From positions 54,735 to 118,734 of the forward strand of contig JAJYQA010000019.1 in assembly GCA_021794835.1 (NCBI GenBank): a stretch of 64,000 nt of DNA. The letters are read 5' to 3'. The position numbers and the translations under genes are program-made. The DNA comes from Actinomycetes bacterium. Lineage in GTDB: Bacteria; Actinomycetota; Aquicultoria; Aquicultorales; Aquicultoraceae. The notes beneath the pieces were generated by a model. It had not been told where the DNA came from, made no database searches, and saw only the letters and a list, made by a program, of their open reading frames with translations. Positions 42,505 through 52,887 of this stretch are shown piece after piece; the first letter of the stretch is position 1, and every line of letters starts with the position of its first letter.

Positions 42505-42555
42505 AATAAGTAGATAATTAGGATGAAGCTTGATTAGCAAGAAGGAGTGTAATAG

Positions 42556-42927
42556 TTGCCGACAATTAGCCAGTTGGTTAAAAAGGGTAGGAAAGAGAAG
42601 CCAAGCAAAACGGCAACACCGGCACTGCAAAGCGCGCCGCAGCGAAGGGGCGTTTGCACCCGCGTTTATACAACCACTCCGAAGAAGCCGAACTCGGCTC
42701 TAAGGAAGGTTGCCAGGGTGCGCTTGACCAATGGGATGGAGGTTACTGCCTATATCCCAGGAATTGGTCACAATCTCCAGGAGCACTCAATTGTACTTGT
42801 TCGTGGGGGCCGTGTAAAGGACCTGCCGGGTGTTCGCTATAAGATTATTAGGGCGGCTCTTGATGCAGCCGGCGTAGCTGATCGCAAACAGGCTCGCTCA
42901 AAGTATGGCGCCAAGGCAGCCAAGTAG
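42556..42927 (+). CDS. rpsL: 30S ribosomal protein S12
   Basis: A 123-residue S12 of the decoding centre. [19 protein letters not shown] and [15 protein letters not shown] carry the Lys residues whose mutation gives streptomycin resistance; both are wild type. The start is TTG with AAGGAGTG upstream. The last codons and TAG stop (GCAGCCAAGTAG) coincide with the left end of a family C element. Confidence 0.98.
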   Translation: MPTISQLVKKGRKEKPSKTATPALQSAPQRRGVCTRVYTTTPKKPNSALRKVARVRLTNGMEVTAYIPGIGHNLQEHSIVLVRGGRVKDLPGVRYKIIRAALDAAGVADRKQARSKYGAKAAK

Positions 42928-43022
42928 CCAATGTTTTGCGGGTCTAGAATGAAGGTCAGCCAATAGCCAAATAGGGATTAAATATTGTTTTTATTGCCTA
43001 TTGCCTATTTGGCTATTGGCTT
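42917..43022. repeat. Hairpin element family C, copy 3
   Basis: GCAGCCAAGTAGCCAATGTT, GCGGGTCTAGAATGAAGGTC core, and TTGCCTATTTGGCTATTGGC at the right. The left end supplies the rpsL stop codon. It lies between rpsL and rpsG. Confidence 0.85.
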
Positions 43023-43095
43023 AAAGCAGACTTAAAGGCTCGAGTAATTACATAAAGACAAGCTGTTAGAGAAGATAAAGTGATGGAGGACAAAG

Positions 43096-43566
43096 ATGCC
43101 GAGGAAAGGACCAGTTACAAAGCGGGATATAATCCCCGACCCGGTCTATAATAATAAACTTGTTGCCCAATTGATAAACGCGGTTTTAAAAAAGGGCAAG
43201 AAGGGCGTTGCCGAGAAATCAGTTTATGATGCTTTCGATATCATAAAAGAAAAAACCGGCTCTGATCCGGCAACGGTTTATCGCAAAGCTATGGATAACA
43301 TAAGGCCGGTTCTTGAGGTAAGGCCGCGCAGGGTTGGAGGCGCGACGTATCAGGTTCCGGTTGAGGTTCCGGGGCACAGGGCTACGACTCTTGCGCTTCG
43401 TTGGTTGACCGGATACTCCCGCACTCGCCGGGAGAAAAGGATGTCCGAGCGGCTAGCCGCAGAGATTATGGATGCCGCAAACAATGTCGGGGCGTCTATC
43501 AAGAAGAGGGAAGACCTTCAGAAGATGGCCGAATCCAACCGTGCTTTCGCCCATTATCGCTGGTAG
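43096..43566 (+). CDS. rpsG: 30S ribosomal protein S7
   Basis: A 156-residue S7, a primary assembly protein of the 30S head. [32 protein letters not shown] and [13 protein letters not shown] at the end are typical. ATGGAGGAC precedes the ATG. It is followed by a long family A element. Confidence 0.98.
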   Translation: MPRKGPVTKRDIIPDPVYNNKLVAQLINAVLKKGKKGVAEKSVYDAFDIIKEKTGSDPATVYRKAMDNIRPVLEVRPRRVGGATYQVPVEVPGHRATTLALRWLTGYSRTRREKRMSERLAAEIMDAANNVGASIKKREDLQKMAESNRAFAHYRW

Positions 43567-43711
43567 TCAGAGACAAGAGACCAGAGACAAGAGACCAGAC
43601 ATGAAGGTCTAGAATGTGGGTAAAATCTTGTTTCTGAAGGGCCGATAGGCCCGGTCTGATTTCTGGTTTCTGAGAGGTGCGTTAGCACTGGTCTTGTTTC
43701 TGGTATCTGAT
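43567..43711. repeat. Hairpin element family A, copy 4 (extended)
   Basis: TCAGAGACAAGAGACCAGAG repeated once at the left, GAAGGTCTAGAATGTGGGT core, CTTGTTTCTGAAGGGCCGAT, then an extra TCTGATTTCTGGTTTCTGAG unit and CTTGTTTCTGGTATCTGAT. The longest copy. It fills the rpsG-fusA gap up to the fusA ribosome binding site. Confidence 0.85.
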
Positions 43712-43733
43712 TCAGGAAGGGATTCATAAATTT

Positions 43734-45836
43734 ATGACAGAAAGATTTCCGTTAGAGAAAGTAAGGAATATTGGAATAATGGCGCATATCGATGCCGGTA
43801 AGACAACGACGACCGAGCGTATACTTTACTATGCCGGCAGAACGCATAAAATCGGCGAGGTTCACGAAGGTACGGCCGTTATGGACTGGATGGTTCAGGA
43901 GCAGGAGCGCGGGATTACCATTACTTCTGCTGCTACAACATGCTATTGGAACGGCTATCGGATTAATATTATAGATACGCCAGGGCACGTGGACTTTACT
44001 GTAGAGGTAGAACGCTCTCTTCGCGTACTTGACGGAGCTGTTGCGGTCTTTTGCGCGGTTGGTGGTGTAGAGCCCCAATCTGAGACCGTTTGGCGCCAGG
44101 CCGATAAATACCGCGTACCAAGAATTGCATATATTAACAAGATGGACAGAACCGGCGCCGATTTTTTCAATGCAATGCAGATGATGGTAGATCGTCTAGG
44201 CGCTAAGCCGGTTGCAGTGCAGCTCCCGATAGGGAGTGAGGACAACTTTGCCGGTATTATCGACCTGATAAATATGAAAGCTATCGTCTACAAAGACGAC
44301 CTTGGCACGACTTTTGAAAGCGAGGAAATCCCTGAAGAATACCAAGCCCAGGCGGAAGAGTACCGCCAGCACCTACTCGAGGCCGTTGCGGAGTACGAAG
44401 AGGAACTTTTGGTTAAGTACCTAGAGAGCGAAGAGATAACGGCGGATGAGATCACGGGAGCTATTCGCAAGGCAACCCTTGACGTTGCAATTACTCCAGT
44501 TCTCTGCGGCGCATCTTTTAAGAACAAGGGCGTCCAGCCGCTACTGGATGCGATAAACGACTATCTGCCATCCCCGCTGGATGTTCCTCCAGTTGAGGGA
44601 ACGGTACCAAATAAGGAAGATGTAGTGGTAACGCGCAAGGCATCTGATAAGGAGCCGTTTACCGCACTTGCCTTTAAGATTATGGTCGACCCGTATGTCG
44701 GTAAACTCACATTCTTTAGGGTTTATTCAGGCGTTTTAAAAGCGGGTGAATCCGTGCTTAACGCATCGACCGGGAAAACGGAGAGGATCGGTCGAATCTT
44801 GCAGATGCATGCTAACCATCGCGAGGAAAAAAGCGAGGTTCACACGGGTGATATTGTGGCTGCGGTAGGTTTGAAGCAAGTCACCACCGGAGACACGATC
44901 TGTGATAAAAACCATCCAATTGCTCTCGAGTCAATGGTCTTCCCCGAGCCGGTTATCTCGGTCGCTATCGAGCCTAAGACCAAGGCCGATCAGGAGAAGC
45001 TCTCAACTGCGCTGGCCAAGCTTGCGGAAGAGGACCCGACATTTAGGGTTAAAACCGATGAAGAAACTGGGCAGACAATTATATCCGGTATGGGTGAGCT
45101 ACATCTTGAGATTATCACCGATAGGCTTATGCGCGAGTTTAAAGTAGGAGCTAACGTCGGTCGCCCGCAGGTATCCTACCGCGAGACTATAAGAAAAGCG
45201 GTAAAAGATGTACAGGGTCGCTACGTGCGGCAAACCGGTGGTCGCGGCCAATATGGCCATGTTGTTGTTGACCTCGAGCCAAACCGAGGCGGTGGCTACG
45301 AGTTCGTAGATGGGATTGTCGGCGGCAAGGTACCCAAGGAGTTCATCCCCGCTGTTGATAAGGGAATTCAGGAAGCTATGACCGCCGGCATCATGGCCGG
45401 ATATCCGGTTGTTGATATAAAGGTAACGCTTCATGATGGTTCATACCATCCGGTAGACTCGTCCGAGCTTGCTTTTAAGATTGCAGGATCCATGGCATTT
45501 AAAGATGCTATGAAGAAGGCAAGCCCGGCGCTGCTTGAGCCTATTATGGCCGTTGAGGTTGTGGTTCCCGAAGAATACATGGGCGATGTCATGGGCAACC
45601 TAAGCTCACGTCGCGGCCACATTATAGGCATGGAGCCGAGGGCTGGTGTCCAGGTAATCAGGGCGGATGTTCCGCTTGCCGAAATGTTCGGCTATGCGAC
45701 CGATTTAAGATCGAGGACCCAGGGACGTGCCACATACACGATGCAGTTCAAGCAGTACAGCGAGGTTCCGCCGAGCCTTGCCGACGAAATCATAAGCAAG
45801 GCTCAGGGTGAGTGGTCGATCGCGACAGGGAGCTAG
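43734..45836 (+). CDS. fusA: Elongation factor G
   Basis: A 700-residue EF-G. GTPase motifs [17 protein letters not shown] (G1), DTPGHVDFT (G3) and NKMDRTGA (G4) are present, and domains II to V follow ([40 protein letters not shown]). It moves tRNA and mRNA through the ribosome. The ATG has AGGAAGGGA upstream. It stands in the str operon between rpsG and tuf. Confidence 0.98.
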   Translation: MTERFPLEKVRNIGIMAHIDAGKTTTTERILYYAGRTHKIGEVHEGTAVMDWMVQEQERGITITSAATTCYWNGYRINIIDTPGHVDFTVEVERSLRVLDGAVAVFCAVGGVEPQSETVWRQADKYRVPRIAYINKMDRTGADFFNAMQMMVDRLGAKPVAVQLPIGSEDNFAGIIDLINMKAIVYKDDLGTTFESEEIPEEYQAQAEEYRQHLLEAVAEYEEELLVKYLESEEITADEITGAIRKATLDVAITPVLCGASFKNKGVQPLLDAINDYLPSPLDVPPVEGTVPNKEDVVVTRKASDKEPFTALAFKIMVDPYVGKLTFFRVYSGVLKAGESVLNASTGKTERIGRILQMHANHREEKSEVHTGDIVAAVGLKQVTTGDTICDKNHPIALESMVFPEPVISVAIEPKTKADQEKLSTALAKLAEEDPTFRVKTDEETGQTIISGMGELHLEIITDRLMREFKVGANVGRPQVSYRETIRKAVKDVQGRYVRQTGGRGQYGHVVVDLEPNRGGGYEFVDGIVGGKVPKEFIPAVDKGIQEAMTAGIMAGYPVVDIKVTLHDGSYHPVDSSELAFKIAGSMAFKDAMKKASPALLEPIMAVEVVVPEEYMGDVMGNLSSRRGHIIGMEPRAGVQVIRADVPLAEMFGYATDLRSRTQGRATYTMQFKQYSEVPPSLADEIISKAQGEWSIATGS

Positions 45837-45900
45837 AGACTAGATACTAGAAACTAGAGATAAAGGTCTAGAATGTGAGTCAAAATATGTTCTCTAGTTA
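45834..45900. repeat. Degenerate family A element after fusA
   Basis: AGACTAGATACTAGAAACTA at the left, AAAGGTCTAGAATGTGAGTC core, GTTCTCTAGTTAAG at the right. The GAAGGGCC part is lost. It overlaps the fusA stop codon. Confidence 0.65.
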
Positions 45901-45955
45901 AGAATAGACTTAAATAACAAATAAGAAAACCAAAATCTTTTAGGGAGGAACAAAT

Positions 45956-47140
45956 ATGGCCAAAGCTAAGTTTGAGCGAACCAAACCCCACATGAATATC
46001 GGAACAATTGGTCACGTAGACCACGGCAAGACCACACTGACCGCTGCTATTACCAAAGTGTTAGCCGAGAAAGGCCAAGCCGAATTTAGAAGCTTTGATT
46101 CAATCGACAATGCTCCAGAAGAGCGTGAGCGCGGCATAACAATTGCAATTGCCCACGTGGAGTACGAGACGGCCGCTCGCCACTACGCCCACGTAGACTG
46201 CCCAGGGCACGCTGATTATGTAAAGAACATGATAACTGGGGCTGCCCAGATGGACGGGGCCATCCTGGTGGTCTCGGCTGCCGATGGGCCCATGCCCCAG
46301 ACCCGAGAGCACATTGTCTTAGCAAGGCAGGTGGGAGTGCCCTATATCGTAGTCTTCTTAAACAAGGTAGATATGGTAGATGACCCCGAGCTATTAGAAC
46401 TTGTCGAGATGGAGGTAAGAGACCTACTTAACGAGTATGAGTTCCCCGGAGACGATATCCCAATTATTAGAGGCTCTGCCCTAAAGGCTTTGGAAGGAGA
46501 CCCTGAAGAGGCCAAGCATATAATTGAGCTTATGGATGCCGTTGACTCCTATATCCCAACCCCCGAGCGAGACATTGACAAACCCTTTTTAATGCCGGTA
46601 GAAGACGTATTTACCATCACGGGGCGAGGCACCGTTGTAACCGGGCGCGTGGAGCGAGGCAAGATAAAAGTTGGAGCAGAGGTTGAGATCATCGGTATCT
46701 CTGAGACCAAGAAGACCGTTGTAACCGGCTTAGAGATGTTTAGAAAACTCTTAGATGAGGCCCAAGCGGGAGACAACATCGGGGTGCTCTTGCGAGGAAT
46801 TGGCCGCGAAGAAGTAGAGCGCGGGCAAGTCCTGGCCCAACCAAAGTCCATTACGCCGCACACCAACTTTAAAGCCAAAGTCTACGTTTTAACCAAAGAA
46901 GAGGGAGGTCGACATACCCCCTTCTTTAACGGATACCGCCCCCAGTTTTACTTTAGAACAACTGATGTAACTGGGGTGGCAACCTTGCCCGAGGGCACCG
47001 AGATGGTTATGCCCGGAGACAACGTGGAGTTGGTCGTTGAGCTTATCACCCCCATTGCCATGGAAGAGGGACTTCGCTTTGCAATAAGAGAAGGCGGCAG
47101 AACTGTTGGTGCGGGAAGGATTACAAGTATTGTTAAATAA
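45956..47140 (+). CDS. tuf: Elongation factor Tu (copy 2)
   Basis: A 394-residue EF-Tu with the same sequence as copy 1, including [22 protein letters not shown] and NKVDMVDD. The identity begins 37 bases before the ATG and ends at the stop codon (TAG in copy 1, TAA here). This points to gene conversion between the two. Copy 2 is part of the str/S10 operon, 12 bases before rpsJ. Confidence 0.98.
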   Translation: MAKAKFERTKPHMNIGTIGHVDHGKTTLTAAITKVLAEKGQAEFRSFDSIDNAPEERERGITIAIAHVEYETAARHYAHVDCPGHADYVKNMITGAAQMDGAILVVSAADGPMPQTREHIVLARQVGVPYIVVFLNKVDMVDDPELLELVEMEVRDLLNEYEFPGDDIPIIRGSALKALEGDPEEAKHIIELMDAVDSYIPTPERDIDKPFLMPVEDVFTITGRGTVVTGRVERGKIKVGAEVEIIGISETKKTVVTGLEMFRKLLDEAQAGDNIGVLLRGIGREEVERGQVLAQPKSITPHTNFKAKVYVLTKEEGGRHTPFFNGYRPQFYFRTTDVTGVATLPEGTEMVMPGDNVELVVELITPIAMEEGLRFAIREGGRTVGAGRITSIVK

Positions 47141-47152
47141 TGTGGAGGAAGT

Positions 47153-47461
47153 ATGGCGACACAGAAAATTCGTATTAGGCTAAAAGCCTACGATCACGAG
47201 GTTGTCGATCAGTCGGCGAAGAAGATTGTTGATACTGCGCAGAGGACAGGTGCTAGAGTTGCGGGGCCGATTCCTCTGCCGACAGAAAGAAGCCTTTATA
47301 CAGTAATTAGGTCTCCGCATGTTAACAAGGATTCGCGTGAGCACTTCCAGATGAGGACACATAAAAGACTGATTGATATATTGGACCCAACGCCTAAAAC
47401 GGTTGATTCACTGATGCGGTTGGATTTACCAGCGGGCGTTGATATAGAGATAAAACTTTAA
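47153..47461 (+). CDS. rpsJ: 30S ribosomal protein S10
   Basis: A 102-residue S10 (NusE), which also serves in antitermination complexes. [33 protein letters not shown] and [16 protein letters not shown] are typical. GTGGAGGAA precedes the ATG. It opens the S10 operon, directly behind tuf. Confidence 0.98.
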   Translation: MATQKIRIRLKAYDHEVVDQSAKKIVDTAQRTGARVAGPIPLPTERSLYTVIRSPHVNKDSREHFQMRTHKRLIDILDPTPKTVDSLMRLDLPAGVDIEIKL

Positions 47462-47463
47462 AG

Positions 47464-47580
47464 AAACTAGAAATCAGAGACAAGAAATCAGAGACAAGAG
47501 ACCAGACATGAAGGTCTAGAATGTGGGTAAAATCTGGTTTCTGAAGGGCCGAAGGCCCGGTCTTGTTTCTGGTATCTGAT
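47464..47580. repeat. Hairpin element family A, copy 5
   Basis: AAACTAGAAATCAGAGACAA at the left, GAAGGTCTAGAATGTGGGT core, CTGGTTTCTGAAGGGCCGAA and CTTGTTTCTGGTATCTGAT at the right. It lies between rpsJ and rplC. A degenerate GCCCG hairpin repeat (TGCCCGATGAATCGGGAA) follows. Confidence 0.85.
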
Positions 47581-47639
47581 ATGCCCGATGAATCGGGAAA
47601 ATGTTGCACGAACGGATAATTATCGGTGCGAGGTAAAAA

Positions 47640-48275
47640 ATGAAGGCATTACTAGGAAAAAAGCTTGGCATGACCCAGGTTTTCAGCGACAATGACCGCT
47701 TGATTCCAGTTACGGTTATTGAAGTTGGGCCTTGCGTAGTGACTCAAGTAAAAACAGAAGAAAACGATGGCTACATGGCAATCCAGATCGGATATGAGGA
47801 TATTGAAGAGAGAAAAGTTACCAAACCTCTTCAAGGACATTTCGCCAAGGCAAAAGTGGCACCTAAACGTTACCTGGCTGAGGTCAGGCTCGATGAGCCT
47901 ACCGAGTACAAGCTTGGCGATATGATAACCGCTGAGATATTCTCAGCCGGCGAGAAAGCAGATGTTATCGGCATATCCAAAGGCAAGGGTTTCCAGGGTG
48001 TTATGAAGAGGCATGGCTTTGGGGGAGGACCTGGAGGCCATGGGTCGCATTTCCACAGAGCTCCCGGTTCGATAGGAGCTGCTGCTTTCCCGTCTCGCGT
48101 TCCGAAGGGAAGGCGAATGGCAGGGCACATGGGTAGCGATAGAGTTACCAGCATGAATCTAGAGATTGTAAAAGTTGATCCTGAGCAAAATATAGTACTG
48201 CTCAAAGGGGCAGTGCCTGGCGCCAAAGGCAGCCTTATTATGATTAGAGAGTCCAATAAGAAGAAGGCAAAATAA
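47640..48275 (+). CDS. rplC: 50S ribosomal protein L3
   Basis: A 211-residue L3. LLGKKLGMTQVFSDNDRLIP, GKGFQGVMKRHGFGGGPGGH and MAGHMGSDRVT are conserved; the Gln in GFQG is the usual methylation site. The ribosome binding site is GTGCGAGG. It lies in the S10 operon. Confidence 0.98.
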   Translation: MKALLGKKLGMTQVFSDNDRLIPVTVIEVGPCVVTQVKTEENDGYMAIQIGYEDIEERKVTKPLQGHFAKAKVAPKRYLAEVRLDEPTEYKLGDMITAEIFSAGEKADVIGISKGKGFQGVMKRHGFGGGPGGHGSHFHRAPGSIGAAAFPSRVPKGRRMAGHMGSDRVTSMNLEIVKVDPEQNIVLLKGAVPGAKGSLIMIRESNKKKAK

Positions 48276-48285
48276 GGGGGTAACG

Positions 48286-48909
48286 GTGAAAGTACCAGTC
48301 CGTAATAGAGAAGGTAAAACCGTAGAGGAAATTAACGTTAGCCCTGAGATCTTTGAGGTAGAGCCAAACGAAGCCGTCGTCCACCAGGTTATTAAAGCTC
48401 AATTGGCTGCAGCCAGAAGAGGGACTGCAAAAACAAAGACCAGGGCTGAGGTCCGTGGCGGCGGTAAAAAGCCGTGGCGCCAGAAGGGTACCGGCCGGGC
48501 CCGTATCGGGAGCATCCGTGCGCCTCACTGGACCGGTGGAGGAACCGTCTTCGGTCCTGTTCCGAGGGATTACTCGTTTAACGTTCCCAAAAAGATGCGC
48601 CGTCTGGCTGTAAAATCGATTCTATCATCAAAAGCTAGAGATGGTCGTTTAATAATACTAGACGATTTTGGTTTGGCTGAGCCAAAGACACAAGAGGCTC
48701 TACAGGTTCTAAAGAATCTCGGTGCCGCGAAGAAGACCACAGTTGTGGTGGGCGAAGATCAAGACACTGCAGTAAGGTCGGTTCGGAATATCGACTATGT
48801 AAGGGTCATCTACAGCTCGGAGATTAATGCGTATAATCTGGTGGATAACGAGTACCTGGTCATGACCCGCATAGCCCTTAATGCAGTAGAGGAGGGTCTA
48901 TCCAAATGA
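48286..48909 (+). CDS. rplD: 50S ribosomal protein L4
   Basis: A 207-residue L4. KTKTRAEVRGGGKKPWRQKG, TGRARIGSIRAPHWTGGGTV form the extended loop that lines the exit tunnel. The start is GTG with AAGGGGGTAA upstream. Its stop overlaps the rplW start by four bases. Confidence 0.98.
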   Translation: MKVPVRNREGKTVEEINVSPEIFEVEPNEAVVHQVIKAQLAAARRGTAKTKTRAEVRGGGKKPWRQKGTGRARIGSIRAPHWTGGGTVFGPVPRDYSFNVPKKMRRLAVKSILSSKARDGRLIILDDFGLAEPKTQEALQVLKNLGAAKKTTVVVGEDQDTAVRSVRNIDYVRVIYSSEINAYNLVDNEYLVMTRIALNAVEEGLSK

Positions 48910-49193
48910 AGGATCCTAGAGATGTAATAATCCGTCCGGTGATTTCGGAGAAGAGCTATGCCCAAATCGATCACAGCAAGTATACATTTGAGGTAGCTAC
49001 GAACGCCAGAAAAGAAGAGATTAAAAGCGCGGTAGAGGCTATATTCAAAGTTCATGTAACCGCGGTTAACACGATGAAGATGCATGGCCGGCGCAAACGC
49101 CAGGGTTATACCTCAGGTTTAACCCGCAATTGGAAAAAGGCAATCGTAACCCTTCGCAAAGGCGACCGCATTGAGGTATTTGAAGCGCGTTAA
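48906..49193 (+). CDS. rplW: 50S ribosomal protein L23
   Basis: A 95-residue L23, at the tunnel exit, contact for trigger factor and SRP. DVIIRPVISEKSYAQIDHSK and MKMHGRRKRQG are typical. ATGA overlap with rplD indicates coupling. GAGGAGG lies upstream inside rplD. Confidence 0.98.
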   Translation: MKDPRDVIIRPVISEKSYAQIDHSKYTFEVATNARKEEIKSAVEAIFKVHVTAVNTMKMHGRRKRQGYTSGLTRNWKKAIVTLRKGDRIEVFEAR

Positions 49194-49218
49194 ACCGGTG
49201 AACAGGAAAAACGTAGTT

Positions 49219-49265
49219 GCCCAATTTATTGGGGGAAGTGTAGCGCAGGGCTAAAGCCCTGCAAA
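49219..49265. repeat. Hairpin words in rplW-rplB gap
   Basis: GTTGCCCAATTTATTGGGGG resembles the GCCCG hairpin repeat, and GCAGGGCTAAAGCCCTGC forms a perfect 7-bp hairpin right after. No family A-C element is present in this gap. Confidence 0.45.
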
Positions 49266-49325
49266 GCACCAAAAATATGCTAGCCGGTAAGCGATAAGAG
49301 CCGGTCAAGAAGAGGAGAGAAATAG

Positions 49326-50150
49326 ATGGGAATCAAGAAGTTTAAGCCAACGTCGGCGGGAAGAAGATCTCAGACGGTCTCCGATTTCGAAGAGATCACG
49401 AAGAACGAACCCGAAAAAAGTCTTCTGGTATCGCTTAAGAAAAAAGCTGGTCGTAATAATTACGGCCGAATCACTACCCGTCATATTGGGGGCGGTCATA
49501 AGAGGCGGTACCGTCTTATCGACTTTAAGCGCAATAAATACGGCATTCCTGGGCACGTGGATGCAATTGAGTATGATCCTAACCGCTCGGCCAGAATTGC
49601 CCTAATTAATTACACCGACGGTGAGAAAAGGTATATTCTTGCCCCGCTTGGTTTGAAAGTAGGAAACGCGATCATCTCGGGACCGGACGCCGATATCAGG
49701 GTTGGCAATGCGCTGCCCTTGAGAAGGATTCCGTTGGGTACGGTTGTGCACAATATCGAGCTTATCCCAGGCAAAGGCGGGCAGCTTGCGAGGTCTGCCG
49801 GTACATCCGCCCAGGTGATGGCAAAAGAGGGCAGCTATGCCCACTTAAGGTTGCCATCCGGTGAGGTCAGGATGGTCCACCTGGATTGCTATGCTTCAAT
49901 AGGCCAGGTTGGCAACGCTGAGCATGAGCTTATCACTGTTGGAAAAGCAGGGCGTAGCCGTTGGCTTGGTAAAAGGCCCACCGTTCGCGGTACAGCCATG
50001 AATCCGGTTGACCATCCGCATGGTGGTGGTGAGGGTAAAGCAACGCCGGGTCGCCATCCGGTAACTCCCTGGGGAAAACCGACCTTGGGTTACCGCACAA
50101 GGGGTAAAAAACAATCTGATAAATATATCGTTAGACCTCGGAAGAGGTAG
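49326..50150 (+). CDS. rplB: 50S ribosomal protein L2
   Basis: A 274-residue L2, near the peptidyl-transferase centre. [36 protein letters not shown] and [20 protein letters not shown], with the conserved His of the C-terminal loop, are present. GAGGAGAGA precedes the ATG. Confidence 0.98.
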   Translation: MGIKKFKPTSAGRRSQTVSDFEEITKNEPEKSLLVSLKKKAGRNNYGRITTRHIGGGHKRRYRLIDFKRNKYGIPGHVDAIEYDPNRSARIALINYTDGEKRYILAPLGLKVGNAIISGPDADIRVGNALPLRRIPLGTVVHNIELIPGKGGQLARSAGTSAQVMAKEGSYAHLRLPSGEVRMVHLDCYASIGQVGNAEHELITVGKAGRSRWLGKRPTVRGTAMNPVDHPHGGGEGKATPGRHPVTPWGKPTLGYRTRGKKQSDKYIVRPRKR

Positions 50151-50195
50151 TAAACTTTGAAGAAACGTTAGGTCTAGAAGAGAAAACGTGGTATA

Positions 50196-50264
50196 AGCTG
50201 TCAGCTGTCAGTTGTCAGCATAATTAGAATGATACTGATAGCTGGAGGCTGATAGCTGACAGCT
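50196..50264. repeat. Hairpin element family E
   Basis: AGCTGTCAGCTGTCAGTTGT with CAGCA at the left and CTGATAGCTGGAGGCTGATA with GCTGACAGCT at the right form inverted arms around AATTAGAATGATA. A different arm sequence with the same architecture as families A-D. It lies between rplB and rpsS. Confidence 0.75.
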
Positions 50265-50284
50265 AAGAGATTGGAGGCTGAACA

Positions 50285-50566
50285 GTGGGAAGGTCACTAA
50301 AAAAAGGACCATATGTTGCTCCAAAGCTTCTTGGAAAAATCCAAGAAATGAACAAGAAAAACGAAAAAAGGGTTATTAAATCCTGGTCCAGGGCCTCGAC
50401 TATCTTTCCTGAGATGGTAGGGCACACGATTGCCATACATGATGGGCGTCGTCATGTACCAGTCTATATAACAGAAAGTATGGTCGGACACAAACTTGGT
50501 GAGTTTGCACCAACCAGGACCTTTAGGGGCCATGCTGGCCAGGAGAGATCGACAAGGTTAAGGTAG
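50285..50566 (+). CDS. rpsS: 30S ribosomal protein S19
   Basis: A 93-residue S19 of the 30S head. [39 protein letters not shown] and [15 protein letters not shown] are typical. The start is GTG at 50285 with TTGGAGGCTG upstream. Confidence 0.98.
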   Translation: MGRSLKKGPYVAPKLLGKIQEMNKKNEKRVIKSWSRASTIFPEMVGHTIAIHDGRRHVPVYITESMVGHKLGEFAPTRTFRGHAGQERSTRLR

Positions 50567-50686
50567 AAATCAGAGACCAGAGACCAGAAATTAGAAACAA
50601 GAGATCAGAAATGAAGGTCTAGCCTGCGGGTTAAAATCTGGTTTCTGAGAGGTGCGTTAGTACCGGTCTGATTTCTGGTATCTGAT
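50564..50686. repeat. Hairpin element family A, copy 6
   Basis: AGAAATCAGAGACCAGAGAC at the left, AATGAAGGTCTAGCCTGCGG core (a variant), CTGGTTTCTGAGAGGTGCGT and GTCTGATTTCTGGTATCTGA at the right. The rpsS stop codon lies at its left border. It fills the rpsS-rplV gap. Confidence 0.85.
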
Positions 50687-50699
50687 TAGGAGGTTTAAG

Positions 50700-51065
50700 A
50701 TGGCTAAAATGGCAGAGAATGAGGCTGTTTCAACAAAGGCTGTTGCCCGGTTTGTAAGAATATCACCGACAAAAGCGCAGCAGGTTATAAACCTGATCCG
50801 TGGCAAAGATGCCGAAGAGGCGGTTGCAATACTAAAATTTACGCCCAAAGCGGCAGCAAGAATTATAACTAAGGTTCTAGACTCAGCCATTGCAAATGCT
50901 GAGAAGAATTTACATGTAAGCCGGAACAGGCTCTACGTAGCGGAAGCATACGTTAACCAGGGGCCAACCCTAAAAAGAATAAGGCCGAGAGCCATGGGCC
51001 GTGCATATCGAATTAGAAAAAAAAGTAGTCATATCACCGTAGTTGTTACGGAGAAGGAGGGTTAG
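50700..51065 (+). CDS. rplV: 50S ribosomal protein L22
   Basis: A 121-residue L22. [20 protein letters not shown] and the tunnel hairpin with [20 protein letters not shown] are typical. TAGGAGGTTTAAG precedes the ATG. Its stop codon abuts the rpsC start. Confidence 0.98.
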   Translation: MAKMAENEAVSTKAVARFVRISPTKAQQVINLIRGKDAEEAVAILKFTPKAAARIITKVLDSAIANAEKNLHVSRNRLYVAEAYVNQGPTLKRIRPRAMGRAYRIRKKSSHITVVVTEKEG

Positions 51066-51782
51066 ATGGGGCAAAAAATTAATCCTCGCGGACTAAGAGT
51101 CGGGATTGTCGAGAACTGGCGCTCGCGTTGGTTCGTGAGCAAGGGTTTCAATAAGGTTCTTCACGAGGATATTCAAATAAGAAAAATTCTGTCGCAAAAA
51201 CTTGTGCGGGCCGCTGTCTCAAAGATTGAAATCGAGCGAGCTGGCGACCGTGTGCGGGTTGATATCCATACGGCAAGGCCCGGAATCGTTATTGGAAAGC
51301 GTGGATCTGAAGTAGAGAGTTTGCGTAGCGAACTCGAAAAGATGACCGGCAAGCAGATTCAGATCAATATCGAGGAAGTAAGGAGACCGGAGCTTGACGC
51401 AACGCTTGTTTCGCAGAGTATCGCCGAGCAGCTTGAGGCGCGTGTTGGTTTCAGGCGTGCCATGAAAAAGGCCGTTACCCAGGCCATGAAGAGTGGTGCT
51501 CAGGGAGTAAAGGTCCAGTGTGCAGGGCGTCTGGGCGGGGCCGAGATGGCGCGCACCGAGTGGTATCGTGAGGGACGAGTACCTTTGCATACGCTTCGTG
51601 CCAATATCGATTACGGCTTTTCCGAGGCACTAACAACCTTTGGACGGATCGGAGTTAAGGTTTGGGTTTACAAGGGCGACGTCTTGCCGGGGCAGTTTGT
51701 TACCGAACGGATAGCGCCAAAGCCAAAAACTGAGAAGCTGAGGAAACCAAGAAAGGCAGCTCCAGCTAAGGAGGGCGCATAA
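51066..51782 (+). CDS. rpsC: 30S ribosomal protein S3
   Basis: A 238-residue S3 with a KH domain ([20 protein letters not shown]) and the C-terminal [20 protein letters not shown] motif. [20 protein letters not shown] is the usual start. The last 20 residues are Lys/Pro/Ala-rich. The ribosome binding site GAGAAGGAGG lies at the end of rplV. Confidence 0.98.
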   Translation: MGQKINPRGLRVGIVENWRSRWFVSKGFNKVLHEDIQIRKILSQKLVRAAVSKIEIERAGDRVRVDIHTARPGIVIGKRGSEVESLRSELEKMTGKQIQINIEEVRRPELDATLVSQSIAEQLEARVGFRRAMKKAVTQAMKSGAQGVKVQCAGRLGGAEMARTEWYREGRVPLHTLRANIDYGFSEALTTFGRIGVKVWVYKGDVLPGQFVTERIAPKPKTEKLRKPRKAAPAKEGA

Positions 51783-51785
51783 CAG

Positions 51786-52208
51786 ATGCTTTTACCAAAA
51801 AGGGTTAAACATAGAAAACAGCAAAGAGGAAGAATGAAAGGCCGTGCCAAGGGCGGCAGCAAGGTCAATTTCGGCGATTTCGGATTGCAGGCACTTGAGC
51901 CCGGCTGGATAACCAACCGCCAGATTGAGGCAGCCCGTATTGCTATGACCCGCTACATCAAAAGAGGCGGAAAGGTCTGGATTACTATCTTCCCCGACAA
52001 GCCGGTAACCGAAAAACCGGCCGAGACCCGTATGGGTAGCGGTAAGGGCTCGCCGGAGCACTGGGTTGCTGTTGTCAAGCCGGGTAGAGTTTTGTTTGAG
52101 ATAGCAGGTGTTGATGAGCCGGTTGCAAAAGAGGCGATCAGGCTGGCAAGCCACAAGCTACCCATTAAGTGCAGGTTTGTTACGAGAGAAGAGCTAGGTG
52201 GTGAGTAA
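51786..52208 (+). CDS. rplP: 50S ribosomal protein L16
   Basis: A 140-residue L16. [40 protein letters not shown] and [20 protein letters not shown] are typical. It is three bases after rpsC. Confidence 0.98.
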   Translation: MLLPKRVKHRKQQRGRMKGRAKGGSKVNFGDFGLQALEPGWITNRQIEAARIAMTRYIKRGGKVWITIFPDKPVTEKPAETRMGSGKGSPEHWVAVVKPGRVLFEIAGVDEPVAKEAIRLASHKLPIKCRFVTREELGGE

Positions 52209-52210
52209 GC

Positions 52211-52420
52211 GTGAAAGCTGATAAGCTAAGAGACTTAACCGATGGTGAGCTAGACAATAAACTTAAAGATACAAAAGCAGAGCTGTTTAATTTACGCTTT
52301 CAGCTAGCTACCGGACAACTTGATAATCCAAAAAGAATCAAGGAAATTAAGAAAGACATAGCGCGCATACAGACGGTGCGCAAGGAAAGAGAAATTGAAG
52401 TTCTAGAAACTAGACACTAG
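52211..52420 (+). CDS. rpmC: 50S ribosomal protein L29
   Basis: A 69-residue L29. [20 protein letters not shown] and [20 protein letters not shown] are typical. The start is GTG at 52211, two bases after rplP. The last six codons (VLETRH, from CTAGAAACTAGACACTAG) read into the left arm of the following family A element, so the repeat appears to supply the C-terminus and the stop codon. Confidence 0.97.
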   Translation: MKADKLRDLTDGELDNKLKDTKAELFNLRFQLATGQLDNPKRIKEIKKDIARIQTVRKEREIEVLETRH

Positions 52421-52523
52421 ACACTAGAGGCTAGAGGCTAGAAACTGGAGTTGAAGGTCTAGAATATGGGTTAAATCTGGTTTCTGAAAGGTGCGAAGCA
52501 CCGATCTTGTTTCTGGTATCTGA
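52402..52523. repeat. Hairpin element family A, copy 7
   Basis: CTAGAAACTAGACACTAGAC at the left, GAAGGTCTAGAATATGGGTT core, CTGGTTTCTGAAAGGTGCGA and CTTGTTTCTGGTATCTGAAA at the right. Its left arm overlaps the end of rpmC. It lies between rpmC and rpsQ. Confidence 0.85.
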
Positions 52524-52534
52524 AAGGGGTTTAG

Positions 52535-52792
52535 ATGGAGGAAAGAGGGCGCCGTAAGGTTAGAGTGGGAAAAGTTGTAAGCGATGCCATGGATAAAACC
52601 GTGACTGTGGCTGTCGAGTCAACGGTAAGACATCCGCTCTATAAAAAGACGGTAAAACAAACAAAGAAATTTAAAGCGCATGACGAGGCAAACGAGGCTC
52701 AAGTCGGCGATACTGTTCAGATCGCCGAGACCAGGCCTTTTAGCAAAACCAAACGGTGGCGCGTAGCCCAGATTTTAGAAAAAGCAAAATAG
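52535..52792 (+). CDS. rpsQ: 30S ribosomal protein S17
   Basis: An 85-residue S17. [40 protein letters not shown] and [17 protein letters not shown] are typical. GAAAGGGGTTT upstream is a weaker ribosome binding site. It is followed by a degenerate repeat. Confidence 0.98.
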   Translation: MEERGRRKVRVGKVVSDAMDKTVTVAVESTVRHPLYKKTVKQTKKFKAHDEANEAQVGDTVQIAETRPFSKTKRWRVAQILEKAK

Positions 52793-52793
52793 A

Positions 52794-52867
52794 TCGGAAA
52801 TCGGAAGTCGGAAATCAGAGGGCAGAAAGCAGAAAATCTTTTATCTGTTTTCTGACTACCGACTACT
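52794..52867. repeat. Related hairpin element (rpsQ-rplN gap)
   Basis: GATCGGAAATCGGAAGTCGG at the left and TTCTGACTACCGACTACTGG at the right, without the GGTCTAGA core. It resembles the element after rpsD (62345). Part of the same design, another arm sequence. Confidence 0.65.
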
Positions 52868-52887
52868 GGAAAAGGAAGGAAATTAAG

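Noticed and set aside
43752-44078. Minus-strand 108-residue ORF inside fusA
   Set aside because: Shadow of EF-G G-domain; no ribosome binding site or family match.
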